This document shows positions 35,901 to 44,949 of a stretch of 64,000 nt of DNA, one piece after another; the first letter of the stretch is position 1; each line of letters starts with the position of its first letter. The DNA comes from Schistosoma mansoni. Lineage: Eukaryota > Platyhelminthes > Trematoda > Strigeidida > Schistosomatidae. Location: the NCBI RefSeq assembly GCF_000237925.1, contig NC_031499.1:4232775-4296774 (forward strand), in the 5' to 3' direction. The position numbers and the translations under genes are program-made. The notes under the pieces are model-generated. The model made no database searches, had not been told where the DNA came from, and saw only the letters and a list, made by a program, of their open reading frames with translations.

Positions 35901-37197
35901 TACTAAGCTAGTTGATGAGGTTGTTATTCCCTGCAAGTGACATTTAACTAGTCAAAGTAAAAACAATATTGATCGCTCGTTTACACTAGTACTTTTTTAG
36001 GTATCATTAGGGCGGTGTAAAGATTTGGGCATAAAATTCAGATGTTACGAGCGATTTGAGGTCTGGAGATAGCGTATACTTTTCAAAGTTAGGAATGGTA
36101 AAGCTCATAGTCAAATACAAGTTAATAGCTTAGACTGAGTGGTAGTCACAAATGTCATGTTTGTCTAAAGATGATAGACTAAAGATGATGTCTAAAGATG
36201 ATCTATCGATCTAGCTGTAACGAGGCCACTAGTCTGAGTGGCTTGACATTGCATACACCTAATGGGAGATAAAATGCGGATGCATCCATGACATTGCAAA
36301 CGATTATCAGTCATATCACCCAATAACGCTAACCATCACTCATGATAGTTTGGTGGACTTCAACCAGGTAGTTTGTACCTACCAACATTCAATACCTTTA
36401 TAAATTCGAGTCACAACTACACGGATGCTCTTAGCTTTCTTCTAACCCACACTGCATTCTGTTCATTTTATCTCTCAATTTCTTGTTAAGTACAAAAAGT
36501 GTAAGTTTATATCTGTCATCCTGTAAACATGGTACAACAAAATGAATCTCCCTTTCCAAATAATTAATAAAGATGTTTCGAATTACAAGCGACCAGACAA
36601 CATCCATGACACAAATAAACTTGTATTTATTATTTTATCACTAATGTTGTTCCTACTCTACTGACATTAAGAGTTATACTTATTTGCAGTAGGCAAACTC
36701 ATAATGAGGAAATTAAATCACTTACATGATTTATCAAGTAAATTATAACTGTGATCTGATTGTTTCGCATCGACATTAGATGCATTTTGCGATTTGTCAC
36801 ATGAACATTTTCCAATATGATCACAGTTATTAGAGGATGGATTCAACAATCCTGATAAAGAAGTTATATTCGATTGAGAATAGACTGAAAGTGTATCAGA
36901 TGACACACTCGTTATATTATTATCACTGAGTTTCCTTTTCAATGCATTTTCGATAACAGAAACAGTTGGCTGGTTAACATTAAAAGGTCTGTTAATTGAA
37001 CCAAATCCAGTGCTGCTATTATTTGTAAGTAAGGCAGAGGAAGACGAAGTTTTAGTAGAATGAGTAACGGAAGCTAAAAGTTGACGTCTTGCGGCTAAAC
37101 GTTCACGTAAAGAATTCTGTTTAGCTTTAGCCGCTTCAACAGAATCTAAAGCAGAATTTTCAATTGTAACTGGAGTAGGAGCGGGATTGTGTGACAT
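19006..37197 (-). CDS. METTL3: METTL3, catalytic subunit of the mRNA m6A methyltransferase
   Basis: METTL3, with METTL14 and WTAP, uses S-adenosylmethionine to methylate adenosine N6 in nuclear pre-mRNA. Eleven minus-strand exons join: 37197-36726, 35610-35577, 34149-33867, 31549-31513, 29944-29816, 29114-29059, 26098-25838, 22329-22142, 21560-21389, 20493-20339, 19111-19006. All have AG/GT borders and agreeing phases; the sum is 1893 nt, 630 residues plus stop (human 580). Seen in order: an N-terminal helix with [14 protein letters not shown] (28-41); a low-complexity Ser/Thr/Asn region; FDLENLL and [13 protein letters not shown]; two CCCH zinc fingers (about 283-345); a Ser-rich linker; and a Rossmann methyltransferase with [14 protein letters not shown] (DPPW at 447-450), [16 protein letters not shown] and ELFGRPHN. 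The DPPW motif and binding loops are intact, so it should be active. The small second exon is the least certain. The stop lies inside AATAAA. Confidence 0.92.
20339..20493 (-). CDS. METTL3: METTL3 exon 10 (SAM-pocket end)
   Basis: Encodes [38 protein letters not shown] and [14 protein letters not shown]. The GRPHN loop contacts SAM in the human enzyme. Acceptor CTTAAG; donor GTAAGA. Confidence 0.95.
20750..21340 (-). mobile_element. LINE C-terminal fragment in METTL3 intron
   Basis: Very decayed copy of the LINE 3' region seen at 60.24-60.96 kb. Minus-strand frames preserve [15 protein letters not shown], and the DNA keeps the GGTTGCGATGACTATGCGGACCCC block. It interrupts the intron between METTL3 exons 9 and 10. 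Confidence 0.65.
21389..21560 (-). CDS. METTL3: METTL3 exon 9 (methyltransferase core)
   Basis: Encodes [38 protein letters not shown] and [19 protein letters not shown], near-invariant in animal METTL3. This segment includes the METTL14-facing and RNA-groove residues. Acceptor CACACAG; donor GTAAGT. Confidence 0.95.
22142..22329 (-). CDS. METTL3: METTL3 exon 8 (DPPW catalytic motif)
   Basis: Begins [17 protein letters not shown] and contains [20 protein letters not shown], then [14 protein letters not shown]. The D-P-P-W tetrad (residues 447-450) binds the methyl-acceptor adenine and SAM. Acceptor TTTTCCAG; donor GTTAGT. Confidence 0.95.
22330..24330 (-). other. METTL3 intron 7, left part
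   Basis: No supported exon. A minus-strand coding-like stretch (about 23400-23518) and a plus open frame (23516-23701) are discussed among the rejected items. Otherwise AT-rich. Confidence 0.35.
24335..24990 (-). mobile_element. old retroposon copy interrupted by a younger one
   Basis: 24335-24442 and 24867-24990 are two halves of a diverged copy of the 513-bp retroposon. The left half keeps the CCCGAGCCTTTAACCTAGAG block; the right half resumes at AATAGGTTCATACACCA in the correct order. A younger, nearly 17.5-kb-like copy (24443-24866) sits between the halves. Confidence 0.75.
24443..24866 (-). mobile_element. young 5'-truncated retroposon copy with target-site duplication
   Basis: Almost identical to 17462-17890 apart from a short internal deletion near 24540. 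Its (AAAT)n 3' tail lies at the left, and it is truncated at its 5' end. The flanks GGCAAAGAA (24434-24442) and GGCGAAGAA (24867-24875) form a 9-bp target-site duplication with one mismatch. Confidence 0.8.
25020..25530 (+). mobile_element. LINE C-terminal fragment in METTL3 intron
   Basis: The plus-strand reading matches the LINE end-region order: HLW-S-LRH near the left, a block like VRLLLYDCET, then [11 protein letters not shown] (corresponding to LRWLGHLLRMP of the 60-kb copy), and GWKKW. Multiple stops. Confidence 0.6.
25796..25826. repeat. (AT)n microsatellite
   Basis: Dinucleotide AT tract with a single C interruption, a few bases downstream of METTL3 exon 7's donor. Confidence 0.85.
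25838..26098 (-). CDS. METTL3: METTL3 exon 7 (finger end and linker)
   Basis: Begins YVHYTID, completing the second zinc finger, then runs through a Ser/Asn-rich, Gly-containing linker longer than in vertebrates to YPPQ, and splices at GTAATG. In vertebrates the same junction precedes PPQWICCDIR. Confidence 0.9.
26867..26898. repeat. (AT)n microsatellite
   Basis: About 16 uninterrupted AT dinucleotides in METTL3 intron 6. Confidence 0.9.
28270..28505. repeat. inverted pair of family-A hammerhead SINE pieces
   Basis: A minus-strand copy (28270-28395) with tRNA-like tail and hammerhead faces a plus-strand piece (28425-28505). They are joined head to head around a shared block (ATCCACTCTGGGATGCAGG and its inverse). 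Both lie in METTL3 intron 6; the first is in the sense of the METTL3 transcript. Confidence 0.75.
28286..28345 (-). ncRNA. hammerhead-ribozyme motif, core kept but stems weakened
   Basis: The minus strand reads CTGATGAG (28332-28325), TCCCAAATAGGA, then GAAAC (28311-28307), GTGC and the GTC cleavage triplet (28302-28300). All core boxes are canonical. However stem I pairs at only 3 of 6 positions and the pair closing stem II is lost (A for C), so activity is doubtful. Confidence 0.65.
28510..28645 (-). repeat. half copy of the fold-back repeat
   Basis: Matches the right arm of the 2770-3003 unit: GCACATATGC, then GATTGATTAATAGCAGTCCT, then AAACATTGATGGGAAGATT. It is next to the hammerhead pair, as at 2.6 and 50.5 kb. 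Confidence 0.65.
29059..29114 (-). CDS. METTL3: METTL3 exon 6 (second zinc finger, start)
   Basis: A 56-nt exon encoding [19 protein letters not shown], almost identical to the vertebrate second C3H finger; its final His is supplied by YVHY in the next exon. Acceptor TTTCAG; donor GTAAGT. Confidence 0.92.
29565..29775 (-). repeat. LINE-derived repeat fragment in METTL3 intron
   Basis: Shares the ordered blocks CACTGTGATCAATTCT, GTCTCCAATCATTAATCATG and ACCTCATGAAATGATT with 33.64-33.80 and 60.47-60.61 kb, but is heavily diverged. Confidence 0.55.
29816..29944 (-). CDS. METTL3: METTL3 exon 5 (first CCCH zinc finger)
   Basis: Encodes [16 protein letters not shown]...[19 protein letters not shown]. 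Cys 283, 291 and 304 and His 308 form the first C3H finger of the RNA-binding zinc-finger domain. Acceptor ATTTTAG; donor GTAAGT. Confidence 0.92.
30012..30930 (-). other. METTL3 intron 4 part, nothing recognised
   Basis: AT-rich. No conserved coding or repeat block identified apart from generic short frames. Confidence 0.35.
30940..31130 (+). repeat. tRNA-derived SINE (family B) with intact hammerhead core
   Basis: Plus-strand SINE, antisense to METTL3, inside the intron between METTL3 exons 4 and 5. A diverged tRNA-like head is followed by a well-preserved hammerhead (31048-31100) and the TTTCAATGGTGTCTCAAATAAGATC tail region. Confidence 0.75.
31048..31100 (+). ncRNA. hammerhead ribozyme, family B (core intact)
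   Basis: CTGAGGAG (31058-31065), then CCCC-ATATT-GGGG-C, GAAAC (31080-31084), AGCT and GTC. Stem II is five perfect G-C pairs, stronger than in other copies; stem III can form from the palindrome ACAGCTGT. Stem I pairs at only 3 of 5 positions, which may limit cleavage. Confidence 0.7.
31513..31549 (-). CDS. METTL3: METTL3 exon 4 (37 nt)
   Basis: Short exon bounded by TTTACAG and GTATGT. It encodes [12 protein letters not shown], equivalent to the vertebrate EQSIVEKFRSRG just before the zinc fingers. Phases fit both neighbours. Confidence 0.85.
31550..33419 (-). other. METTL3 intron 3, nothing recognised
   Basis: AT-rich intron with no coding or repeat block I can name. Confidence 0.35.
33420..33805 (-). 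mobile_element. LINE 3' region fragment in METTL3 intron
   Basis: Aligned block for block with 60.24-60.62 kb: AGTCGGCTACAACGTAGGA, CATCGGTCCAAGTTGCCATA, CACGGTTTAAGGGAAGACA, and a CACTGTGATCAATTCTGAG stretch with the SHVGRC-type coding end on the minus strand. Stops and indels are present. It ends just before METTL3 exon 3. Confidence 0.7.
33867..34149 (-). CDS. METTL3: METTL3 exon 3 (leader-helix region)
   Basis: Ends with [14 protein letters not shown] and [13 protein letters not shown], matching the conserved vertebrate segments DLEIESLLNQQSTK and EILELLN. Acceptor AACAG; donor GTAATT after a complete Lys codon. Confidence 0.85.
34303..34596 (+). other. 97-codon open frame antisense to METTL3 intron 2
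   Basis: An uninterrupted plus-strand frame with balanced composition (motif [13 protein letters not shown]; ends GSPTGVNS). I do not recognise a family, and no flanking splice sites were identified. It could be a transposon remnant or chance. Confidence 0.2.
35290..35545 (-). repeat. unclassified coding-like repeat in METTL3 intron 2
   Basis: A minus-strand open frame of about 75 codons (motifs [15 protein letters not shown] and [18 protein letters not shown]). The DNA ends in alternating stem-like GAACAAGTAC / GTACTTGTGG blocks. It probably derives from a transposon; its position just downstream of exon 2's donor makes an exon origin unlikely. Confidence 0.35.
35577..35610 (-). CDS. METTL3: METTL3 exon 2 (34 nt, tentative)
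   Basis: A micro-exon inferred from a strong donor (CAAG then GTAAGT) and an upstream AG (TTGGATCAG). Its phase joins exon 1 and exon 3 in one frame ([11 protein letters not shown]). The sequence is not conserved, so a different small exon could be used instead. Confidence 0.5.
36162..36204. repeat. short tandem repeat, three units of about 14 bp
   Basis: Three imperfect copies of GTCTAAAGATGATA occur back to back in METTL3 intron 1. Confidence 0.7.
36285..36400 (-). repeat. LINE-derived repeat piece in METTL3 intron 1
   Basis: Retains the ATCACCCAATAAC, CAGGTAGTTTGTACCTACCA arrangement of the 60.5-kb LINE end. Strongly diverged. Confidence 0.45.
36726..37197 (-). CDS. METTL3: METTL3 exon 1 (N-terminal helix, start codon)
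   Basis: ATG at 37197-37195 has A at -3 (AAAATGTC). It encodes 157 residues and one base, ending at a GTAAGT donor. The stretch [19 protein letters not shown] matches the vertebrate N-terminus (LDSLRERLQRRR). The rest is Ser/Asn-rich with a possible basic nuclear signal, ALKRKL. Confidence 0.85.
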
Positions 37198-38130
37198 TTT
37201 CGACAGCCCTACATGAAGGTTGAGAATAAAATTTTCAAAATGTGTTTGTAAACAAAAATATAAATAGATTGTCTTCTTTAAACTTGGCGCTGTTTATCTC
37301 ATGAATAGGAATAAGCCGCGCTGAAAACAACTTTCACCACAAGAAACTAATGAAGTTTTAATCGAATATGTAGTCACTGACTGATTGTAACAACAGACCA
37401 ACGATGATTCCAGAAATCTTTAATTTAGGTCAGAAAGGTTTTATATAGCCTTTAAAAGAGTTCTACTCTAGTAATTTGCATATATTAATATGGAATATTA
37501 CATAAGTGTATTTATTCGACCGAACAATAAATATTTTTAGGAACATAGAGATGTTAAAATAATTTGCATTTCATGCAGATAGATATGGTTGTTAAATAAG
37601 GATCACAAAATGTGTCGTGAGCTACAAACACCTACCTATTAATTAACTCTACGATTCGGGATGGTAGTGATAAGATTCACTATTTAAAAACGTATACCGT
37701 TTCATGATGATAGTAATTTAGGAACATGAATTATGGGAAAATGTTTTGTACAAGTCACTTACAGGAATTCGGGAACTATCGATATTAGTTACTGTTCTCG
37801 TCAATGTAATAAAACAGCTATATCTGATAACATTGAACAAACTTCAGGAATGGATAACAGTGAGTATTTATCCATGCATTATCACAATGAGCACCACGTA
37901 TGAACTAGGAAAGATGGTGATAAACTGGTAAGCATACTTACTCTTGTACACCAATCTATCGCATAGCCTACACTGACTATAGAAAATGAGGCTCCTGAAC
38001 GCATTTATTACTTAATTTATTATTAACCCTGATGAATTGATGTCTGACAGAACCTCAGCATAGATCTAGATCTCAACTATTAAGATCTAGAAAGGTTGTT
38101 TGACTTTTTCAACTTGGATCTTATATATAT
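37198..38130. other. METTL3 5' flank
   Basis: The sequence upstream of the METTL3 start codon. It presumably includes promoter and 5' UTR, but no TATA box or splice-leader acceptor is obvious. Nothing else recognised. Confidence 0.35.
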
Positions 38131-38139
38131 TGTGACAAT

Positions 38140-38470
38140 CGATTGAAAAATGCCAAGGTCGGACGTAGGGAAACAGGGGAAGACTGCAAATCAGTTGGTG
38201 AGGTTGTGAATATTCATCGATTGAAGTAGTTCGGATATGTTGAGTATGTTCAACTAATATTTACCTCGATATGCAGTCATGAGAGGAGCGGTTTGACAGG
38301 GAACTAAACAAACGAAAAATTGGAACTATTGGGTTCTAGAAACGTTTGTTGAGGTCCGAAGAATGACTGTCTCCGGCCAATAGTGGAGGGGAATCAGATT
38401 TGGTAACACGGCTGAAACTAATGATCAATTACTTTGTAGGTTAATAACATGTTTTCTGGTTATCTATAGA
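38140..38470 (+). mobile_element. LINE C-terminal fragment, decayed
   Basis: The plus strand carries VGEVVNIHRLK then FGYVEYVQ, aligning with the SVDEVMILHRLRWLGHLLR block of the 60-kb LINE, followed by a degenerate tail. Several stops. Confidence 0.5.
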
Positions 38471-38890
38471 CCTTCAGCGGCCTCTTCCCACTACGTCATA
38501 TCTCACCAAGTGCAACAATGACCAGCAGATTGTGGAAAGCACTTTCTAATGAGGGACATTACACTTAGTTGTCATTATCCTGCATTCAAACCCTTGGTAC
38601 TTTTAAGAGTTTATCAGATAATGATCAAATAGTTTCGGAAACTGTTTCGCAACACATGTTCTATTATACATATAGTCTTATTAGCTGGAAAGATTAAATC
38701 AGTTGCTCAACAGATAAGGAACTATTTGACATAGCGATCACATTTTTATGGAGTCTGAACTTAAATACTGAGTTATTTAGTGATTGGAAAACTTCCTCGG
38801 GATTAGCTAAAAAAGCCCCACAGACCTTAGTCGTTTTGTTATTTTCACGCATAACCACATAACCTAATTAAAGGTTCATCTGCATTTAGT

Positions 38891-38927
38891 AAATACACGT
38901 GTATTTACTGTACATTTAATGTACAGT
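38891..38927. repeat. two adjacent perfect palindromes
   Basis: AAATACACGTGTATTT (38891-38906) is a 16-bp palindrome, immediately followed by ACTGTACAT-TTA-ATGTACAGT (38907-38927), a 9-bp-arm hairpin. Confidence 0.85.
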
Positions 38928-40184
38928 CCAAGAAACCGGGTAGGAATGCAGACTCATTGTAAGAATGAAGGCTAGCCCGTACAATATTAATGACACTTGA
39001 AAGGAAACAAGATAAAAACTATGGTTTCAACATAGCAAGGTCAACGATATACATCCTTGTAGTGTTCAATCCCCCCTCGAAAAAAATCACTTTCTGGCTT
39101 TACGATAATAAAGAGACAGTTGTTTCACATGTTTTAACACAAATATATGCATATTTATATGAATATATGTAATCATATTTTGTTATTTACAGACCAACTT
39201 ACCGGTACAGAAGACGAATACCCGTCCTTGACCAGAAGAGTAACTCTCAGCTTCGCAATGTTGCTACTTTCAATACTCAATATAGAATAACATTTTGAAT
39301 AGTGTGAACCAGTTGGTTTGTTGGGACTCTCACGTTGTGTTAGGTGTGGTTCCAGGTGTTTTATGTTATCTATTGTGTGTAGTACAGTGTATAGTACTAG
39401 TCCTTGTAAATTTGACAGTCACTCGGGCGTCTATCTATCTTGAGTATAAGCGAATGAGTTCATTATAGGGCTATGGGATTGTCGAGACCTTCAACTATGA
39501 AGTTATACTATCACCAGCTGATTGTTTATAACACTTAGAATTTAAAATGGAAATAGAGAGATGTATAGGAAGGACAAGGGTTCAAGATCAGTAAGTAAAT
39601 TATTAAATGATTTGCTTACGATAACTAGTAGGCTCAGAATTCATAGTTCTTAACACTCCAACCGTTTCTCGAATATACCTGAGCATCTTTTCCCTCTGTC
39701 TTTTGAACTGACTGCCTATGAGTTCCTTAAATGAAATTAATTTTCGTACAACAGAGTTAGCAACTCTGTAAAAGCAAGGAATTTTTAGGTTGTTGAATGG
39801 ATGGTTGGATGCTCCTCTTAAATTTGTGACAAATAGGGTAGTAAAAGCTTATGTGGTATCTAAGTTAATGAAATCACCACCACCAGTCTTTTCGACAGTT
39901 CAAAGCTCTTGGTTTAAAGTGACCATTACTCCTTATGTGTATCTGTATGTGCATGTCCTCTACTCATATTTTGTTGTCAGACGGTAGGTATTTTGGACTG
40001 AGTCCCTTTCTCTGAAGTCCTTTCGTTTCATATTACGCTCAAACACCCCTGACCTTTGGCAGTAACTGTAGGTTTTTAAATAAGAGCTCATTACGAATGC
40101 TGTGTTCTTATTCATGAGGTACAAGGTTTGTAAGCATGGAACTTTCGGAACTGTTCTTACTCACTCACATACTTAAGCTCGTCA

Positions 40185-40760
40185 TTCTTCCTAGATGCAT
40201 AGGTCACAGGCAAGGAATCTCCAACCAAACCTGCCCCGAAACCTCATTTCCAGTTGCTTCCAACTACTATTCATTCTCTCTATGTCTGTCTTCAATCCCC
40301 AGATCAACGTGTGCTTTATTCCACCTACTTTTCTTATTAACTTCAGGATTCCGAGAAGGGGCTTACCTCGTGACGCAGTATGATGAATTCCGGAGTGTGT
40401 ATTTTTCTCAGCTTCAGCGTCACATCCTAACTTTATCCTCAGCTGCAATTTGGATTGTTATTTAACGTAGTAAGTTGTTCCCGATAGTATCCGTTCAACC
40501 GATATAGATTATCTTGAGTAGATAATTGTTCACTAATACCAGTACCTTTATGATGATACTTGCAGTAACTTACCAAATTTCGAATTCTGACAGTAGAAAT
40601 TCCCAGCTATTCGTGTCGAAAATTCTGACTGGCATTGGCTGACAGTCTTCTTGAGTTCAATATATATTCTTCAATTTAAAGAATGCTGCCCTTGCTTTGT
40701 CAATCAATGTCTACGATATCGGAATTAGATCCTCCGTATTTAACGATGACGCCGCCCAGA
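40185..40760 (-). mobile_element. RTE-type LINE 3' end remnants
   Basis: The minus strand gives GLKTDIERMNSSWKQLE and a W-R-F-L-x-x-D-L-C block (40190-40450), the C-terminal RTE signature. 40600-40760 carries the preceding VRIF-N-T-N / K-A-AFF-type block. They are separated by deletions and stops. Confidence 0.65.
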
Positions 40761-41509
40761 TAATAATATAATAATAATATATTTCTGCGATAGCAGGTAC
40801 ACGCCATTTTTACAGGCATGATCTACAATTTACAACATATACTGGTTCACAGTATCCATCCCAAGCAAGGTTGTTTAGTAATTATAATCTATAAAAGTTG
40901 ACAGCAGTTGATACCTAGCTTCACCCTCAGGGCAAGATTCTGAAGAGAAAAAAATAAAAGAGAAGCCAAGGAGCAGCAAGGCATTTGGATATATACGATG
41001 ACCAATGCTTAACATTTATTAGTGGAACAGATGGAGGTATGATAAATTATTAGATTAAATTGATACTAGCTCATGTTGCAAGAGTGAACTGTGATTAGGG
41101 GCTCCAGAGGAGAGAATGCAGTAATAAAGAACAATGAGTTGTGATATTTATCAAGGTGGGGTAGGTTCGAATGGAGGAGGGAAGTCAAGGTTGGAATGAG
41201 GAAGAACAGAGAGTGCATATAGAGAGTAGAGTGTTGAGTAAAATAACAACCATATCCTTTACAGTCTGTTTTTCTTTTAATCATCCGATGCCTGTCACAC
41301 AGTTTTCACGTAAAAGTCCGAGTTAGCATGTTATAAGTTGTTTTAGTAGAATAGTTAATCCAGCACAAAAATTAGAAACATGAGTCTGAATGGTGAGTGT
41401 AGGAGAACAAACTCAATATCACAGATTGATTGACTTGTTCTCATCCATAAAGAGCCTGATACAGACAAAATAAGATAAGTGAAAATGTACCGACATAAAA
41501 TGAGTGTTT

Positions 41510-42035
41510 AAGAGTTCAAATAGTCTAGTTGAGTCAAACCTGTCCACTGTATTCTATGTTTTCCGTTATATGTTGTAGTCTTCGTAGTCCAGTCAACCAC
41601 CGAAATAAAAAGAGTCGATGAGAGTAAGCAGCCTTATCTTATACCGACCTTCACTTTGAATGCATCAGAGAGCTGCCCTCCAAGAGAGACATTGAACTGT
41701 TGTCCGTCGTGTGAATTTCGGTTGATGTTGACTATTTTCTCAGGTAAACCATAATGTCGAAGAAGGGTCCATAAGGTTCCCTTATCCACTCTGCCAAATG
41801 CTTTCTCATAGTCGAAGTAGTTGATGCGTAGTTATGAATCTCACTCAATTGGTTGTTTAACGATGATTTTTAGTGTCGAAATTTGTCTGTACTCGACCGA
41901 TCCTTACAAAATTCGACCTGTTGATATTGAAGTTGGACGTCTACCAAATCTTTCGTCTAACTCAACAACACTCTGTTGAGAGCTTTTCCTTGTGCCGATA
42001 GTATTGTGATACCTCTGTAGTTCTGTGATATTTAG
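41510..42035 (-). mobile_element. RTE-type LINE reverse transcriptase fragment
   Basis: The minus strand reads ELDERFGRRPT, then INYFDYEKAFGRVDKGTLW (RT domain A), LLRHYGLPEKIVNI, and HDGQQF-N-V with GGQLSDAFKVKVGI and GCLLS (domain B). It has several stops and ends before the FADD motif. It abuts the gypsy element. Confidence 0.75.
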
Positions 42036-42468
42036 GAGTATTTGAACTATAGTATAAACTAGTAATCCCAGAAACAACGCAATTGAATCAAGAAGTATCA
42101 GATAAACACGAACGAATGTATTGTATTTGAGATTCAAAATCAAAACACTCATCGATACAAAAGAATCATTGTTTCATACAAACACTGCACCCTCCACAGC
42201 CTGACCTGGAGCTCAAGTGTCTGTAATGGATCGTACGTCTTCTTCCTAAGTTCATCTTACGTCTGCTCGACAGTGTATTGGATAAAGACTCTGTCTTATC
42301 TAAAATGTACTCGTAGGTATTAGAATCAACAACAGAAATTTGAATAGACTCACCTGGTTCCTGGAATTTTATTTGATCAACATGTCGGTTGTGAATATTC
42401 AAGTCCTTGATATCTAGAAGTCGCACCATAGATTTCCCGACATTCTTCACCACAATCCTCTTGGTTGA

Positions 42469-43280
42469 TCAAAGATCATTTCCACGATGATATGTAACTT
42501 CTGAAGACTCCAAACGCCTCATAATGGAACGGAGAATTCTTCTTTTTAATAGCTTTGATGGAGTTTCTTTCGTCACAGAATGCTTGGCATTTCTATATTG
42601 AAGTAGAAATGTATGTACTCCCTTCACTAGCTCATTAAATATTGAAGTGGCTATAGAATCAATGGCGGTTTTCAATGCCCTTACAAATTTTTCAGTCTGA
42701 CCATCAGAGCAAGGGTGTGCGGAAGCAGTAAACAGATGTTTGCACCCCATACCATTCAACCAAGTAGTGACTGTGACTGCAGCAAAGTGAGAGCCATTAT
42801 CAGTCACTGACACCATGGGAACCCATCTCGAATAACAATTTTTCTTAGTGCTCCGATTGTGAAGTCAGAATTTGGTGAATTTGTGAAAAAATTTAAAGTC
42901 ACTTCAAAAAAAGAATCAATGACTACAAGTGCATAGTATTTGCCAAGAAATGGACCACAATAGTCTGCATGAATTCTCTGCCAGGTCTCAGACGACACTG
43001 ACCATGTAATCCACTTCGAAGGCTGACTTTTTAACTTATGGCATTTCCCACAATTGTTTGTTATATGACATATATCTGTATTTATCTCTGGCTACCAACA
43101 TGTGAGCCTTGCCAAGGACTTCATTTTCTCAACACCTAAATGTCTACTATGAAGATCTACAAAGACAGATTTACATAATGAAGGGGAAATAACAAGACGA
43201 TCATTTAGACACAAAACGCCATCAGGAGTAGTGGATAACTCATCCCGCTTTGAAAAATAGACAGGAAATCTACGTTTCAA
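42469..43280 (-). pseudogene. gypsy integrase, broken
   Basis: The HHCC-like region HSRHLGVEKMKSLARLTCW is followed by the DDE core: first Asp in HADYCGPFLGKYYALVVIDSF, second in SVTDNGSHF, and the Glu in CSDGQTEKFVRALK. The catalytic triad residues survive, but stops and a frameshift at about 42810 divide the frame. Confidence 0.8.
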
Positions 43281-43536
43281 ATTAGCAGTCCAACCTTTCC
43301 GTATAGCACTGAGTATACATCCGAAGTATCTACGCAGAGGTCGTCCGTCAAATTTAGTCTCACCGGTAAAAGTTGCACTAGTAAACAGTCTAAAGTATTA
43401 ATGGGTCTATTTTGTAATGATTGTCCAAAAATATAGTGAACGCGTCAAATTTGTTTGGCACTCCTGTGCTGAACCATATAGTCATAGGCACTCAAAGCAG
43501 TACTCCGTCTTTGAACCATAGCAGCTGTGGAATATG

Positions 43537-43743
43537 CTAAAGATTTTTCAGGATGGTAAATGAACTATAACGTTTCATGACCAGTAACACTGGTAAACTT
43601 CTTTCCAAATTAACATTTATGAAGACTTTTAACAGCTCAAAACGCAGCTGCGTTTGTGAATAACCTTGTTCAGTAACAGTAAGTTTGCGTAAAACACAGA
43701 TAGCTGGTCTGTCTTCCTGTTCCAAAAATGCGCCAATACCCAC
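43537..43743 (-). pseudogene. gypsy RNase H fragment
   Basis: MGIGAFLEQEDRPAICVLRK, then KLTVTEQGYSQTQ: the start of a gypsy RNase H. The frame shifts before the Glu and Asp residues that follow. Confidence 0.7.
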
Positions 43744-43852
43744 AGGTGATGCATCAGTAATAAGGACAGAATGTACACTGGGTGAGTAAGTTCGAAGAAC
43801 AGTATCACTTTGAAGAAACCTTAGCAGATTTCATAGGCATGACTCTTGTTTT

Positions 43853-44884
43853 TTACACTAATTTGAATGAATCGGATGTCAAAATATTAAATAAACAGTT
43901 GGCAAGACAAGAAAAACTAGGAATAAAACGAGGATAGTACTGAAGAGCACCCACTAGTGAACGTATTTCTGTGAGATTTTTTGGAGACAGTGCATTTGTC
44001 AGTGGAGCTAGTCGTTTCATATCTGGTCTAAAACCATTGCCATCAACTAAGTATCCAAGGCATTCAAAACTAGATACACAAAATAAACACTTATTTGGAT
44101 TCACTGTAATATTCTTCTCAATTAAATGATGCAATAAAGAAATAAGTCTCTGATCATGAACTACTTTATCAGCGCCATGAACAATGAGATCATCTTGATA
44201 AACTTCAACACATTCAATATCGCTGACTACCTTATTCATAACTTCCTCAAATATGGCTGGAGAACAACTTAGACCAAGTGGGGGTTGTATTTGAACAGAC
44301 CAAAAGTGGTGTTAACTGTTGTCAAAAAACATGAAGATTGATCTAAAGAGATTTGAAGATAAGCATCCTTTAAGTCAACTTTCGAAAACACTTTAGAACC
44401 ATAAAGTCAATTTAGAATATATGTTCAGCCTCTACTGCCGTGCATCTTTGCTGCAACAAACGGTAGTTCAGTGTTGTTCTACAATCACGACATATTCTAG
44501 GGGGCTTGCGCTCTAACTTCAATGGCGTAACAACAGTAGTACCTCATGCTGAAGACTGAATCGGTTCAATCATACCATTAGCACACAATCATTCAACGTC
44601 TTATATCTTGCTTCTCGAAGACCATAAGGAATTATTCGTCTTTGTAGAAAGGCTGGACCACAGTGTACTTGAAGTTTTATAGACTGGATTTTCATACCTC
44701 CACTACACTTAGCAAACGCAGCTATCAAATCTTTAAGTAATACGTCAGAATTCTCTGTAGAAACTAGTAAAGACAATTCCACTTTAGGCCTTTTCAGATG
44801 TTTTAAGCCCAGTATTGACAGTCCTGTTTCGCTAACTAAAAATTCACAAGGTATATAGAAAGAATTATCATCTCTTATTAGCAA
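43853..44884 (-). pseudogene. gypsy reverse transcriptase, broken
   Basis: 44884-44570 holds the pre-RT and RT start (IIPYGLREARYKTLND). The middle (44570-44240) is riddled with stops. 44239-43853 keeps the palm motif VYQDDLIVHG, whose YQDD is the metal-binding box, and the thumb/connection block LTEIRSLVGALQYYPRFIPSF. Confidence 0.8.
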
Positions 44885-44949
44885 TTAACAGCATCCTTTT
44901 ATGGGCAGTCTTCGTTCAGTAATCCGCAATATTGAGACTTCAGTGGGTC

